A DNA stretch of 64,000 nt from Saccopteryx bilineata (lineage: Eukaryota; Chordata; Mammalia; Chiroptera; Emballonuridae), in the NCBI RefSeq assembly GCF_036850765.1, contig NC_089494.1:2294001-2358000 (forward strand). Direction: 5' to 3'. The translations under genes and the position numbers were made by a program. Of this stretch, positions 1 to 11,811 are shown one piece after another. How positions within the stretch are numbered: position 1 is the first letter of the stretch; each line of letters begins with the position of its first letter. The notes beneath the pieces are model-generated. The model did no database searches and had not been told where the DNA came from. It worked only from the letters and a program-made list of their open reading frames with translations.

Positions 1-914
1 GCTGCCTTCACTTTCTTCCTAAGAATGGGGACACTGCGCCACCAGAACGTTCTGGAGGAAAGGGGACCCCCCTGATCACTTCCGGCACATCCTCCCCATT
101 TCTCCCGAAGGGTTCACCATCACGCAGGTTTTCTGTGTGAGGGGACCCCAAGCCCACCCACGCGGTGGGAGCCGAGGTGGCCAGAAGAAGTCCCAGGTTT
201 CACGTGTCTCCCCTCCCGGAGCTGGGGTCTGCGTCTCACGAATGAGGGGGTTAGTCAGTCTCCTGAGGTCCGTGTTTTCTGACATCTGAAGCAGAAGGAT
301 TATTTGGAAAATATAACCTTCCAGGGCGCCAATGCTGGGCGACACAGTCCCATTAAATCCCTGTCCAGTCTCGCCTCGCAGTTAATGAATACGCCGTGAC
401 CCAACTTATGAACTCCCTACGGCGGCGCTTTTCTGGCCTTGGTGGGTCCGGAACTCCTCTCGCCCCTGGGTGATCCCAGGCAGCTCAGGGGGGCACAGCC
501 TGAGACCCACAAAGACACAGGGCCCCATGCCCAGAGTGGACAGGGACAGCTCAGACATCAGTGGCCAACACGCCATTACGGTGACCCCCCCAGAGAGACA
601 GACGTGCGTGAGCCAGCAATATGCCAGCTATGCTCCTTTCTGAGGGCGCTACACCTCACGTGATCTTGCCGTTGCCTTCAAAGTAGCAATGCGTCTCCGC
701 TGGGGCGATGCAGCAGGGACAGGAAGTTGTGGTCACTTGAGGAAGATGTGGAGGAGAAGGAGAAAAATGGAGGACGTCATCCTATGCTCCTAGCAAATTA
801 CATTGCAAAAGAAAAAAGCCGGATTTCCCCAAATTTTTGTTGTGGGTTTAATGCTGGCACCAAAATTTGATGAAATGATTCTACAGTTTACCTGGGGGGG
901 TGCAGGGGGAAATG
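1..914. other. unique GC-rich sequence, nothing recognised
   Basis: No exon-like frame, repeat family or RNA gene could be recognised. Open frames are short and lack family resemblance. The last ~120 bases before the SINE are more AT-rich and may be a decayed interspersed repeat, but I cannot name it. Confidence 0.4.
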
Positions 915-1276
915 GGCCCTGGCCAGTTGGCTCAGTGGTAGAGCATCAGCCTGGCATGTGGATGTCCCAGGTTTGGTTCCCGGTCAGGACACACAGGAGA
1001 GGCGTCCATCTGCTTATCCACCCCTCCCTCTCCCCTTCTCTCTCTCTTTCTTTCTCTTTTCCTCCCTCAACCATGGCTCAATTGGTTCAAGAGCATCAGC
1101 CCTGGGTGCTGAGGATGGCTCCATGGAGGCTCCACTTCAGATGCTAAAAATAGCTCAGTTGTAAGCATGGCTCCAGATGGGTTGCCAGGTGGATCCCAGT
1201 TGGGGTGCATGTGGGAGTCTGTCTCTCTGTCTCCCTTCCTCTCACTTGGAAAAGAAGAGAAAATAATAAAAATAAA
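915..1276 (+). mobile_element. VES-like tRNA-derived SINE, diverged
   Basis: The head 'ctggccagttggctcagtgg' followed by a B-box-like 'ggtttggttcccggtc' is a tRNA-derived Pol III promoter. It is followed by a CT-rich segment, the 'ccatggctcaattgg' body block and an A-rich tail near 1260-1276. It is more diverged than the copies at 48.2 and 49.4 kb, with gaps in the body, so it is an older insertion. No clean target-site duplication was seen. Family name is from memory of bat SINEs. Confidence 0.85.
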
Positions 1277-1356
1277 CTAACAAGAGTCACCAAGACATTG
1301 TGGAAAGAGGAGTAGTGAGGGCTATTTGCCTTGTGGGGTATTAAAACATGTGAAAG

Positions 1357-1690
1357 CCTGACCAGGCGGTAGCACAGTGGATAGAGCATCGGACTGGGAT
1401 GCGGAAGACCCAGGTTCAAGACCCCGAGGTCGCCAGCTTGAGCGCGGGCTCAACTAGTTTGAGCAAAGCTCACCAGCTTGGACCCAAGGTCTCTGGCTCG
1501 AGCAAGGTGTTACTCGGTCTGCTGAAGGCCCAGGGTCAAGGCACATATGAGAAAGCAATCAATGAACAACTAAGGTGTCGTAACGAAAAACTGATGATTG
1601 ATGCTTCTCATCTCTCTCTGTTCTTGTCTGTTTGTCCCTATCTATCCCTCTCTCTGACTCTGTCTCTGTATAAAATAAAAAAAAGTGAGA
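1357..1690 (+). mobile_element. bat tRNA-derived SINE, 'cacagtggatagagc' type
   Basis: Starts 'gcctgaccaggcggtagcac', carries A-box-like 'agcacagtggatagagc' and B-box-like 'ggttcaagacccc', then repeated 'ccagcttg/gctcgagc' blocks, a 'tgatgcttctcatctctctc' CT-rich segment and an A-rich tail. The same type lies in reverse orientation at 55,801-56,134. It is a SINE, not a tRNA gene: the cloverleaf is not complete and the unrelated body follows directly. No perfect flanking duplication was found. Confidence 0.85.
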
Positions 1691-2253
1691 AAGTGTTCAA
1701 AAACAGTGACGTAACAGTGCAAAAATTAACAGACGCACGGTGGGTAAGACCCCACACCATACGCCTAGACAGAGGATGACATGTTCCACCAACAGTGCTT
1801 TAAAAATTGGCTCTTTGGGGAAAGAGTTCAAGGTGGAGCTTTAGCCCAAACCCATACCCCATAATGAATTCCAAATAAGTCATAAAACTAAACATAAAAA
1901 AGAAACCAGGAAGGTTTTTAAAGAAAATACAGTTGAACAGTTAACCAACTTCAGAGTAAGTTAAGTCTGACCTTTTAAAGTATGAAAACAATTAAATAAC
2001 AAAGAAAAATTATACCTAAAATGTAAAAAAGTATTTGTATCCCAAGTGATAAAAAATTTAGTAAATGACAAATCAAGAAACAATATGGGCAGCAAAGACG
2101 GAAAAATGTTAATATCTTTATTCCAGAAAGGGAATTTGAACACAATTCTTCTTTTTTTTTAAGTAAGATTTCAATTAAAAAAAGAAGCACAGGCTTGACG
2201 AAAATTCCCAGAAGAAAATCACAGAAATGGCCCACAAGTAATAAAAATGTATT

Positions 2254-2467
2254 GTGCCTGACCTGTGGTGGCACAGTGGGATAAAGCGTCTACCTGGAAC
2301 ACTGAGGTCGCTGGTTTGAAACCCTGGGCTTGCCTGGTCAAGGCACATATGGGAGTTGATGCTTCCTGCTCCTCCCCCTTCTCTCTCTCTCTCTGTCTCT
2401 CTCTTTCACTCCTCTCTCTCTAAAAAATCAATAAATAAAAAATATTTTTAAAAAAAGATTTCTAAAA
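2254..2467 (+). mobile_element. bat tRNA-derived SINE, 'ggcacagtggataaagcg' type
   Basis: Begins 'gcctgacctgtggtggcac', has B-box-like 'ggtttgaaaccctgg', then 'cacatatgggagttgatgct', a CT-rich tract and an A-rich tail. An 11-bp target duplication 'aaaaatgtatt' flanks it at 2,243-2,253 and 2,468-2,478, which fixes the boundaries and shows insertion into the old LINE. Confidence 0.9.
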
Positions 2468-2647
2468 AAAAATGTATTAACTCACGCCGATCGATGTTTC
2501 TTCTTTATGGTGTACTATGTTTTTTAAAGTTTTTAAATGACCGTGCTAGTTTCATCATCAGAGTATCGACTGTATGAGTCCATTTACAAAGCTCCCAAAC
2601 GTGTAGAATGAGTCTTTGCAGCTAGGAGTGAGGGTGGAGTTGAACCA

Positions 2648-2735
2648 AAAGGAAGGAAGGAAGGAAGGAAGGGAGGGAGGGAGGGAGGGAGGGAGGGAGG
2701 GAGGGAGGGAGGGAGGGAGGGAGGGAGGGAGGGAG
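2648..2735. repeat. (GGAA)n/(GGGA)n tetranucleotide microsatellite
   Basis: Four GGAA-type units grade into about 17 GGGA units. All-purine on the plus strand. The Pro/Ser-rich frames on the minus strand are produced by the repeat. Confidence 0.97.
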
Positions 2736-3034
2736 GAAACATACAAATTATACTTTGAACAGAAATGATTGATAAAATGCAAATGCCCAGAGTACACAGA
2801 AAGCATGAACTCACAAGGAAAAAACAAGTAGAAATCAGATAGAAAAGTGAGTAGGAAGTGTAAATGGGCATGGACAGAAGGAATGAAGACGTGGACAGAA
2901 GGAATAAAGGCCCAGCGGATCAATGACAAGATGCTCAAAATCAGCAGAAGTCGGGGAAAGGCAAATCAGAGACATCGCTACACCCATTAGACGGCCAAAA
3001 AAAAAAAGTGAAAAACGAAAAATACCCCGCAATC

Positions 3035-3244
3035 CACACTGCTGGTGGGGATGTAGAGAACAGGGGTCCCCAATACACTGCTGGTGGGGATGTAGAGAAC
3101 AGGGGTCCCCAATACACTGCTGGTGGGGATGTAGAGAACAGGGGTCCCCAATACACTGCTGGTGGGGATGTAGAGAACAGGGGTCCCCAATACACTGCTG
3201 GTGGGGATGTAGAGAACAGGGGTCCCCAATACACTGCTGGTGAG
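3035..3244. repeat. 39-bp tandem repeat, ~5.4 near-identical copies, in L1 3'UTR sequence
   Basis: The unit contains 'cactgctggtggggatgtag' and 'agaacaggggtccccaatac'. Starts of 'caatacactg' at 3,071 and 3,110 give a period of exactly 39, and copies are almost identical. Because 39 is a multiple of 3, each frame shows a perfect 13-residue repeat on both strands; these frames are by-products. The unit corresponds to the part of the mammalian L1 3'UTR lying between two imperfect 'tgctggtg.ggatg' motifs. Confidence 0.95.
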
Positions 3245-3693
3245 AAGGTGAAGTGTCCTGTCTTTCTAGGAACCAAAGTGGCAAACGCTATTAAAATCAA
3301 AATGAAATGATATTCCTTCCCGGTAGAAGTGGAGACAATGGGACTGAGGAGACGGCGTGGTCTGGGTTTTTAGTGTTCTGTGTTCTGTATTTCAGCGTGC
3401 CTGTCTCCTGGGTCGTGTGAGCTGCAGGCTCGCGTTGTGGGTCCTCTCTTGGATCCTCCCGGTTTGTTCATCCTGGAAGAAGGGGTCAGCCCTGACCCCG
3501 TGCCTATCTCCCTGCCCCTGTCCCCTCTCGGATCTGAGGGAGGCGTGGACCAGGCAGGGTCTTCTCTCTGCTCCCTCCCTCGCCCACTGCCTGCCCCTCC
3601 TGCCACTCCCTGCTTCCCAGGCTGCAGTCAAGCCTCCACACTCCCCCTCCTCCCTGGTCGGGCCCCTGGTCCCTCAGCCAGTCAGTCTCCAGG
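3245..3693. other. unique sequence between two tandem arrays
   Basis: GC-rich in its right half, with CT-rich clauses. No splice-flanked exon or known domain was recognised. A plus-strand open frame starts here (3,380) and runs through the 18-bp array, but nothing outside the array looks like a known protein. Confidence 0.4.
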
Positions 3694-4105
3694 GAAGACC
3701 ACCACTCCGGGGAGCACCACCACTCCGGGGAGCACCACCTCTCCGGGGGGCACCACCTCTCCAAGGAGCACCACCTCTCTGGGGAGCACCACTTCTCCAG
3801 GGAGCACCACCTCTCCGGGGGGCACCACCTCTCCAGGGAGCACCACCTCTCCGGGGAGCATCACCACTCCAGGGAGCACCACCTCTCCGGGGAGCACCAC
3901 CTCTCCAGGGAGCACCACCACTCCGGGGAGCACCACCACTCCAGGGAGCACCACCTCTCCAGGGAGCACCACCTCTCCAGGGAGCACCACCTCTCCGGGG
4001 AGCACCACCTCTCCAGGGAGCACCACCACTCCGGGGAGCACCACCTCTCCAAGGAGCACCACCTCTCCAGGGAGCACCACCTCTCCGGGGAGCACCACCA
4101 CTGGC
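3694..4105. repeat. 18-bp minisatellite, ~23 units (Ser/Thr/Pro-type frame)
   Basis: Unit of the form 'ctccggggagcaccacct', with alternation of 'ctccgggg' and 'ctccaggg' and of 'cacctct' and 'caccact'. The 18-bp length keeps frame, so one plus-strand frame reads Gly-Ser-Thr-Thr-Ser/Thr-Pro repeats and another reads Gly-Ala-Pro-Pro-Leu-Arg/Gln. The enclosing open frame 3,380-4,558 (392 residues) is mucin-like only inside the array and has no signal peptide, cysteine-rich domain or membrane segment that I can see. Confidence 0.95.
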
Positions 4106-7097
4106 TTTCCTGTGCCCCCCCCCACCCCGTGGCCTGCCCAGCGCCTTCCCACTCAGTCGCGAGTAAATCCCCGCGTGATGCCTGTGTGCTGTCCCTCTAC
4201 CCCAGAGACGGGGGGTCTTGGGAGCAAGGACCACGTCCAGGTGCCTCGCCCCTGCGCCCCAGCCTCCGTGTCCGGCACAGTGAAGGCCAGTGACTGCCGC
4301 AGAATGCTGCATCAGCACATCCTGCCCTCTGAGCCTGGCAGGTGGCAGCCCCTGGTGGACGGGAAAGGCAGATGGGAGGAGAAGAGGTGGGGTGGGGAGA
4401 GGGGACATGCTGGTGTCTTCTGGGCTTGGCCGGCGCTCAGACCCACCACGTCTTCCGAGAGCACCCCGCGACCTCGTGGCTGGGGTGTGGGCAGACCTCA
4501 GGGTCCACTCACAACCAGATGGCTGGTCCCAGCTCTGATACCAGCACTGGAAGCATAACCTCTCTCTCTGTGCCTGTTTCTTAACCTACAAAGCAGGCAG
4601 GGGCGGGCAAGGGGGAGGACAGCAGGGCAACAGGGCGCTGAGGGGGCAGCCGCCCGGGTCCCCGGCTCGGAAGGCCCACGCCTGGTGCAGTCCTCTACTG
4701 ACCCCGTCTCGAGGGTCTGAAGGCTTTTTAAACAAGAGGCCACACTTCCAGACTGTCCTGAGGTCCCGCAGATTGCGTACCCAGGCCTGATCACCCTGCC
4801 CCCAGGGGGACGCTGAGATAATAAGAGGGCGCCCACACCCACCGGGCACGTGTGCGGTCCAGCAGGCGGCGTGTGCTGTCATGGGGTCAGACCAGCTGCT
4901 CATCGGGGCCGTTAGCCTCCCTCCAGGGGCCTCTGGGGCCACTACCACTGCTACAGGACAAAGTGGGCAGAGGAGCTGTCCACTCCTTTCACTCCCGTCC
5001 TCCGTCCTCCGCAATGAGAACTGCTGACCCTCCAGGCTTGGCGGGGGGGGGGGGGCTGGAATTGTCTCCCCCTCCCCCAACACAGCCCGAGCAGCGCAAG
5101 TGGTGAGCCTCTCCCCTCCCCCCCCCACACACACAGCCCCCCAGGCTGGCGGGGGCCACCGCAGACTCCCCCTGGCAGCTTTATGATGGGGCGGGCCTGG
5201 AAGGGGAGAATTCTGCTGAGTATCCACATCCTGCCCCGTTAGGAAGGCATGTACTTCAAGATGCATACTTGCAAACGGTCGAAAGGCAAATGGTTGTAAT
5301 AACGACTCCTATTAAAAGGTTTTTTCCCCCCAGACTGAGAGTCCCCTAGCACATAAAGCCCCGAGCACTTAGCCTAATGGATTCAGTGCCAGCTGGTTGC
5401 GATGTGATTCTCTGGACACAGGCACGCTGGCGGGGTCCTGCTCTGGTCTGTGGCCCAGCAGCCCAGGGTCCCTGGCTGGGTGCTGGGTCCTCTTGCCATC
5501 TCCAGCGGCCAGAAACGACAGGAAGGTCCTGCCCCACTGGGCCCTGATGGGAGTCCAGGTCCTCCCCCGTGGCTAACAGCCGAGACTAGTTCAATACCTC
5601 CTGCTCTTCATTGGAAAAGCAGATGAGAAAACCTTCGGAGATTGTCTCCAAAACAGCTAAACCCTCCGTGAACTTCCCCTTGTTTCCAGCTCCTGACGTT
5701 CTTTCTCTCCACGGGCTGAAAGCTCCTGAGAAAACCGTGCTGGGCTCACCTGGAGACAGGTCAGACTCCCCGCCCTATCCAGAGGGTCAGTCTCAAGAGG
5801 GGAGAGGGAGCCAGCAGGGCGCTGACCAGTGCAGGAGGTGGGTGGGCCTCGGGAAGGGGGCATGGAGACAGCACCCCGAGTCCAGGGAGCACCCGGGGCT
5901 CAGGAAGTGAGGGCACAAAGGGGCCTGAAGCCAGGACAAGAGGCCAGAGGCGGCCAGTGCCTGTGCTGAGTGTCAAGGCAGCCGCCTGGACAGAGGGGAG
6001 GCCAGCAGGAGGAAGACCAGTCCAGCCTCCAGGCTGCCGTGTGCCGGGCGCAGCGGCCACAGGTCAGAGCCCTGCTTCCCCACCCCGGGGACGGTGTGTG
6101 GGGGGCCCAAGGGACCCCGCTAGAGCCTGAGAGGGGACCCAGAATGATGGTCAGAAGTCTGGGCCGGGACAGCGCCTCGGGGTACGGAGTCCTGCGGGCA
6201 GGGAGGAGCTCCCCCGGCAAGCCCCTGCCCCCCACCTGTGAGGCCGGGGTCCAGAGCAAGGGTCACCCTTCCCACAGTGGCTGCACGGCCCCTCTGGACT
6301 TGCAGCCACTCAGGAAACGGTTTCTGTGAAGCAGGCGCTGTTTCGGGGCCTCTTCCCATCCCCAGACCAGCTCTGAGGGGGTCACGGGTGACTCACGGGG
6401 CCCCAGTCCAAGGTCCCTCCTGGTCCCTCAGCACCCAGCCAAGGAAGCCGGGCAGGATCGGGATGTGAAGAAACTGTCCTCAGAGCAGGCAGCCTGTGCT
6501 GGGAATCGCATAAAGGACCTTCCTTTCCCCAAAACACACCCGAGAGTGGCCCCTTCCAGAGGCCCTCTCTCTCCCCTGTTCCTGCTTCGTGCCTCTGCGG
6601 GCAGGGCCGTGGACACCCGCACCGATGCCCCCCGGAGTCTGCCAGGCCCTGTGCCCTTTCCACCCAGACCTTCGGGAGTGACCACCTCCTTTTCTCCCGG
6701 CATCGTCTAGAAAGGGCGGTGAGGGGAAGAGACAGGAAGAAACTGCGGACCACACCTGTGTTCTGCCTGGGGCCCTCCGATGGAGAACCAGGGGCCAACT
6801 CTCCCCTGGGGCGTGCCTGACGAAGGGGCGCACGAAGAGGTGCTGACCTGTCCCAGGGTGGTGGTGAGGACACCCTAGGCATTGTAGCCACAGTGCCCTC
6901 TGGCATTAGGCTGAGATCCTCAGCACCCACCACGAGAGCAGGGACAGGGGCAGTGAGAGCAGGTGCCCACCACCTCCCCCTTGTCCTCTCTTGGGCCTGT
7001 GCAGGGTGGACCCTGCAGCTCTGAGCACGTGGAGAGCACGGAGCCAGCACCAGGTCCAACAAAACCCGGCCTGTCCCTGACCGGTGAAGCTTCATTT
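4106..7097. other. GC-rich unique sequence, no gene recognised
   Basis: High GC with many short open frames on both strands, typical of GC-rich non-coding mammalian DNA. A G-run lies at 5,042-5,053. I see no exon with convincing splice sites and protein similarity, and no named repeat. Confidence 0.4.
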
Positions 7098-7108
7098 CCG
7101 TGACTATT

Positions 7109-7493
7109 TTTTTTTTTTTTGTATTTTTCTGAAGCTGGAAACGGGGAGAGACAGACAGACTCCCGCATGCACCTGACCGGGATCCACCCGGCACACCCAC
7201 CAGGGGCGACGCTCTGCCCACCAGGGGGCGATGCTCTGCCCCTCCGGGGTGTCACTCTGCCGTGACCAAAGCCACTCTAGCGCCTGGGGCAGAGGCCAAG
7301 GAGCCATCCCCAGCACCCGGGCCATCTTTGCTCCAATGGAGCCTTGGCTGCTGGAGGGGAAGAGAGAGACAGAGAGGAAGGGGGGGGTGGAGAAGCAAAT
7401 AGGCGCTTCTCCTATGTGCCCTGGCCGGGAATCGAACCCGGGTCCCCCGCATGCCAGGCCGACGCTCTACCGCTGAGCCAACCAGCCAGGGCC
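7109..7493 (-). mobile_element. VES-like SINE, near full length
   Basis: In reverse: poly(T), 'ttctgaagctggaaacgggg', a duplicated 'ctctgcccaccaggggg' block, CT-rich/GA-rich centre, and the tRNA-derived head ending at 7,493. An 11-bp target duplication 'ccgtgactatt' lies at 7,098-7,108 and 7,494-7,504. Length and low divergence suggest a fairly young copy. Confidence 0.95.
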
Positions 7494-7574
7494 CCGTGAC
7501 TATTATTGTTGTCATTGTTATTTATATTTATTTGGAGGAATTCAGAGAGCTTCAGGGGGGTTACAGCATGCTAA

Positions 7575-7825
7575 CACACTCACACACACACACATGCACA
7601 CTTACACACAACATTCACACTCACACACAATTTACATACAATTCACACAGCACACACAGCACTCACACACAATTTGCACACAACACTCACACACATTTAG
7701 GCAACACTCACACTCACCCACCACACACTTAAACACACATTTACACACAACATACACTCACACTTACACACATACATTTACACAGCACACTCCCTCACAG
7801 ACACACACACACACACACACACACT
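7575..7825. repeat. CA-rich imperfect microsatellite/minisatellite
   Basis: Runs of (CA)n separated by 'ttcacacacaacactcac'-like and 'tttacacacaaca'-like clauses, ending in a purer (CA)n at ~7,800-7,824. His/Thr-rich frames here are artefacts of the dinucleotide. Confidence 0.9.
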
Positions 7826-10204
7826 TGGTTGCTACGACTCTTCTCCAGCTTTCTCAAAGGTTTTCTGTCAACAGAGGGGCATCTCCACATTCTCCTTAAA
7901 CCGCTCTACAACTAGTCTGAAAAACACCTCCGTTTCCTAGAAAGTGACCTCTCGGGCCACATTCTCCAGCCTCTTCGGGTGAGAGCTATAAGAATTACTC
8001 TCCTCGGAGGCAGGTGAGAGCTATAAGAATTACTCTCCTCCGATCCTGGGGCCTCCAGGGCTCCTGTCCTGAGCTGTTTTCTTGTGTGTGTGTTGTGTTT
8101 TTTTCTTGAGGAGCGAGTTAGCAGCTTATTCTGTTTTTCGTAAGAGTGAGCTCTCTGTGCCCGCTGCTTCTACGGGGTGTGTTTTCTAATTGGTTGTTTC
8201 CGTGGCCCCCCCACTACCCCCCCCACCCTTTCTTCTGCTCCTCCCCTGGGGTGTGTTTGGTTTCTTCCCTAATGAATCCCTTCAGGAATTTCCTTTGACA
8301 GTTTTTAAACCCTGGACTTGCTTTTCCCAGGACGGTCCACACTGCCTTCAGCAAGCTCTAGCATGCAACTCTTTCCTTCAGTCTTTTCTAAATATTTGGT
8401 CATTGCTGATTTGATGGCTCTTTTATCCAGGAGATGATTGTCTTCATTTCCCAAGAAGCTGGTGTGCTGTCTGTTTCTAATTTGTTCCTCCATTCGTACT
8501 GTCCCTGCCCGGAGCTAGATGCCGCCTCTGCCGTCCCCCCTCCGTGCGGAGCGCATGGCAGGGCGCGGGCCCCGGGGATGAGGTGCGTGCTGTCTGCAGG
8601 GCACTGTCAGGACCCGGACGGCAGACCACCCTCATGTTGCTCACCTACTTTGATTCCCTTGTGTGTTGAGAAATGAACACAGCAGACGTCTTGGCAGGGC
8701 CTGGGTGATGGCAAAGTAGAGCGAGCAGGGGCATCGCCCATCCTGGGGAACCAGGCAGACCTTAGCCATCACCCTTCTAAAGATTAAGACCCCTGAACAG
8801 GTTTTCTGATGGGTCTGGGTTCTGGATCCTGGCTCTCTAGACCACCAGCTCCTGCTGCTGAGCCATCAGCCCCCCTGAGAAAGGAAGGGAGAGGATGAAG
8901 ACTTGGCTTTCGAGGGAAGAGCAGAGCTGCCCTGCCCGCCCCACCCCCTCAGAATCAACGCGTCCTCACCTGCACACTGAGCTAGAAGGACTGCAGAGGG
9001 CTGGGGGCGCCCTGTGGTGCCCTTGGCGCGGGCGTTGGACCAGCTCCTGGGGCACCAGACGTCACGCGGACAGACCCAGCCTGGGCAGGGGCACAGGTGC
9101 CAAAGCCAACGAGCACAGGACCAGCGCCCTCTTCCCTGGATGAAAATGGGGCTCCCAGATAAACGAGGTTGGGGAGAAGGAGGTGAGGCTTCGTTTAAAG
9201 GGGGAAAAAAAGGCGATGTTGGAGTTGCCACCAATCTTGGCTGTTTCCGCTGAGTCTGATTTGATTTGGGGGTGGGGGTGGATTCATGTGCCATGATTTG
9301 GAAAGCAACGGCCAGTGATGTCTGGATCCGGGGGCACAGTGGATACCTGTTAAGACCACTTAGCTTCCGTCCACATAATCGAGGCCAAAGAGGCCCCTGG
9401 CAGGGTCTCCTGCACCTGCAATTGCGGCGGCGTCTCCTTATATTTCCAACCCTTTTCCAATAAATATTGATATTGAACTATTCACAAGTTCATGAAGATG
9501 GGTACCCTCCTTGTGGACTGGCCAGTTCACTGATAAAAAGAAGCCCTCTTCGGGCAGTTTAATATGCTTGCTTTGTCTTTATTTACTGACCGTGTGTGCC
9601 AGGACACACCAGGACACCCTGGAGCTCCGGGGAGTGTGGACACCGCCCCACCGCGGATGAGCGGCAGGAAGGTCACCCTGATGCTGAAGGCCAGAGCTGC
9701 CCAGGGGAATGGCCCGTGGGCTGTGGAGACAGGTGCTCCAGGCAGAGTCACTACAGTTGGGGGTCAGGTGCCAGAGGCAGGGACCACGTGGGGAGGGCTC
9801 TGCCGTCAGTCACCCTCCCCGCGAGATGCCGCACTCACGATCTGCAAGCTGAAGGGTCCTGGCTACAGGGGACCTGGAACTGCTTCTGGGTCAGATTTTG
9901 TAACCTACACTTCCTCTCCGTGTCCCGGAGGAAGGAAAGAGAGGGCTTCCGGTCCGGCAAGTGTGAGACAATCCTACAGAGTTCCCCGTCTGGGGGCTCA
10001 GCCGTGTACATTAGCGTGACAAGACGAGCTACTTTCCTTCCCTCTGCTCCACATGCCCCAGCACGCTGACTCTGATCACATTCATCAGGTTCCAGCCACA
10101 CGTCTCCACGGTCAGGGACCCGGCCACCCACGGACAGCGCCACGGACATCACCCTCCTGACACCAGCCAACACTGTGTCCCCCACCCAGAGCCCTGCTCT
10201 AAAC
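7826..10204. other. unique sequence; small tandem duplication at 7,979-8,042
   Basis: A direct duplication of 'gtgagagctataagaattac' and its flanks (34-bp spacing, starts at 7,979 and 8,013) is the only structured element noticed. The remainder has no recognisable exon, promoter or repeat family. Several short frames around 9.5-10.1 kb have no familiar motif. Confidence 0.4.
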
Positions 10205-11445
10205 TACAGGAACACACACACAGGCTCGCAAACCTGCACCAGATCACAATACACCTTCCAGATCACACACACACATAATACACCTCCCAGATCACACACA
10301 CATGCACACATACACAATATACCTCCCAGATCACACATACACACATGCATACACACACAATACACCTCCCAGATCACACACACACATGCACGCACACACA
10401 AATACACCTCCTAGATCACACACACACACACACACATGCAGGCACACATAATACACCTCCCAGATCACACACACACATGCACGCACACACAATACACCTC
10501 CCAAATCACACACACATGTATGCACACACAATACACCTCCCAGATCACACACACACATGCACGCACACACAATACACCTCCCAAATCACACACACATGTA
10601 TGCACACACAATACACCTCCCAGATCACACACACACATGCACGCACACATAATACACCTCCCAGATCATACACACACACACACGCATGCACACATACACA
10701 ATATACCTCCTAGATCACACACACACACACATGCAGGCACACACAATACACCTCCCAGATCACACACACACACATGCACACACACAATATACCTCCAAGA
10801 TCACACACACACACACATGCACACATACACAATATACCTCCAAGATCACACACACACATGCAGGCACACACAATACACCTCCTAGATCACACACACACAC
10901 ACATGCAGGCACACACAATACACCTCCTAGATCACACACACACACATGCAAGCACACACAAATACACCTCCTAGATCACACACACACATGCAGGCACACA
11001 CAATACACCTCTCAGATCACACACACACACATGCACGCACACACAATACACCTCCCAGATCACATACACACATGTACACATACACAATATACCTCCCAGA
11101 TCACACACACACAATACACCTCCCAGATCACACACACATACACATGCATGCACACACAATACACCTCCCAGATCACACACACACATGCACACATACACAA
11201 TACACCTCCCAGATCATACACACACACATGCACACATACACAATACACCTCCCAGATCACACACACACATGCACACATACACAATACACCTCCCAGATCA
11301 CACACACACACACATGCATGCACACACAATACACCTCCCAGATCACACACACACACATGCATGCACACACAATACACCTCCCAGATCACACATACACACA
11401 TGCATGCACACACAGTACACCTCCCAGACCACACACACATACACT
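10205..11445. repeat. ~1.2-kb CA-rich minisatellite with fixed 'cctcccagatc' core
   Basis: Roughly 28-30 units of about 37-49 bp. Each has a conserved core 'aatacacctcccagatcac' and a length-variable (CA)n stretch with 'catgcacgcac' or 'catgcaggcac' clauses. Core variants (cctcctagatc, cctccaagatc, cctcccaaatc, cctctcagatc) mark sub-blocks: for example 'ctccaagatc' is restricted to ~10.79-10.85 kb. It yields His/Thr frames on one strand and Cys/Val frames on the other; none is credible as protein. Confidence 0.95.
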
Positions 11446-11811
11446 CACCCAGCAGTTCTGTCCAGCAGGGTCCCCTCCCCTCCTTCTGTGAGCATGTGAT
11501 CCAGCCTGGCCATTCAGGGAACTCCATTTCACCGTGCACAGGGATTGGCCCAGGGATGAGCACGTGACCAGAAGAGCCAATCAGGGCCTGCCTTGAGATT
11601 AACTACATGGCGCTGGGAGATGGTCTTTTTTTTTTATTGTGAGTGTGATGTGGCCGGTCCTCATGGCCTCTCATGACCTCAGACCCTGCAAAGAGAATCA
11701 CCATTGGACAGGAGGAGGGACACAGGACAGAAAGGGAGAAAACATCGTGTGCAGCCCAGATTTTCTGTGCTTGAAGCCAGTCCTGCCATCTTGATGTTAC
11801 ACAGTAACACA
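11446..11811. other. unique sequence between CA-rich and GT-rich arrays
   Basis: About 370 bases without recognisable coding or repeat content. The array to its left is CA-rich and the one to its right is GT-rich on the same strand. Confidence 0.4.

Larger units (their letters stand above)
1800..3034 (+). mobile_element. old L1/HAL1-like LINE remnant (ORF2 end and 3' region)
   Basis: AT-rich sequence with many stops. The best landmark is 2,920-3,035, which reads like the L1 ORF2/3'UTR junction ('gatgctcaaaatcagcag', 'ggcaaatcagagacatcgc', 'tacacccattagacggcc'). Stretches around 2,200-2,240 ('aattcccagaagaaaatcac', 'atggcccacaagtaat') match the L1 ORF2 C-terminal region in type. It is broken by a SINE (2,254-2,467) and a purine microsatellite (2,648-2,735). 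The left boundary is uncertain, and assignment is by eye. Confidence 0.55.

Noticed and set aside
3055..3070. 'caggggtcccc' in the 39-bp repeat as a hAT terminal repeat
   Set aside because: Only about a dozen bases match the 62-kb hAT end; there is no opposite terminus or 8-bp duplication, and the L1 3'UTR explains the sequence.
3035..3244. CRISPR-like regularly spaced 39-bp repeats
   Set aside because: Units are directly tandem with no unique spacers, in a mammalian L1 context.
4586..5266. 226-codon minus-strand frame
   Set aside because: In GC-rich, stop-poor DNA; no recognised motif, splice context or homologous wording. Not enough support to call a gene.
10205..11567. His/Thr-rich and Cys/Val-rich proteins of up to 293 codons
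   Set aside because: Products of reading (CA)n/(TG)n minisatellite sequence; no unique domain.
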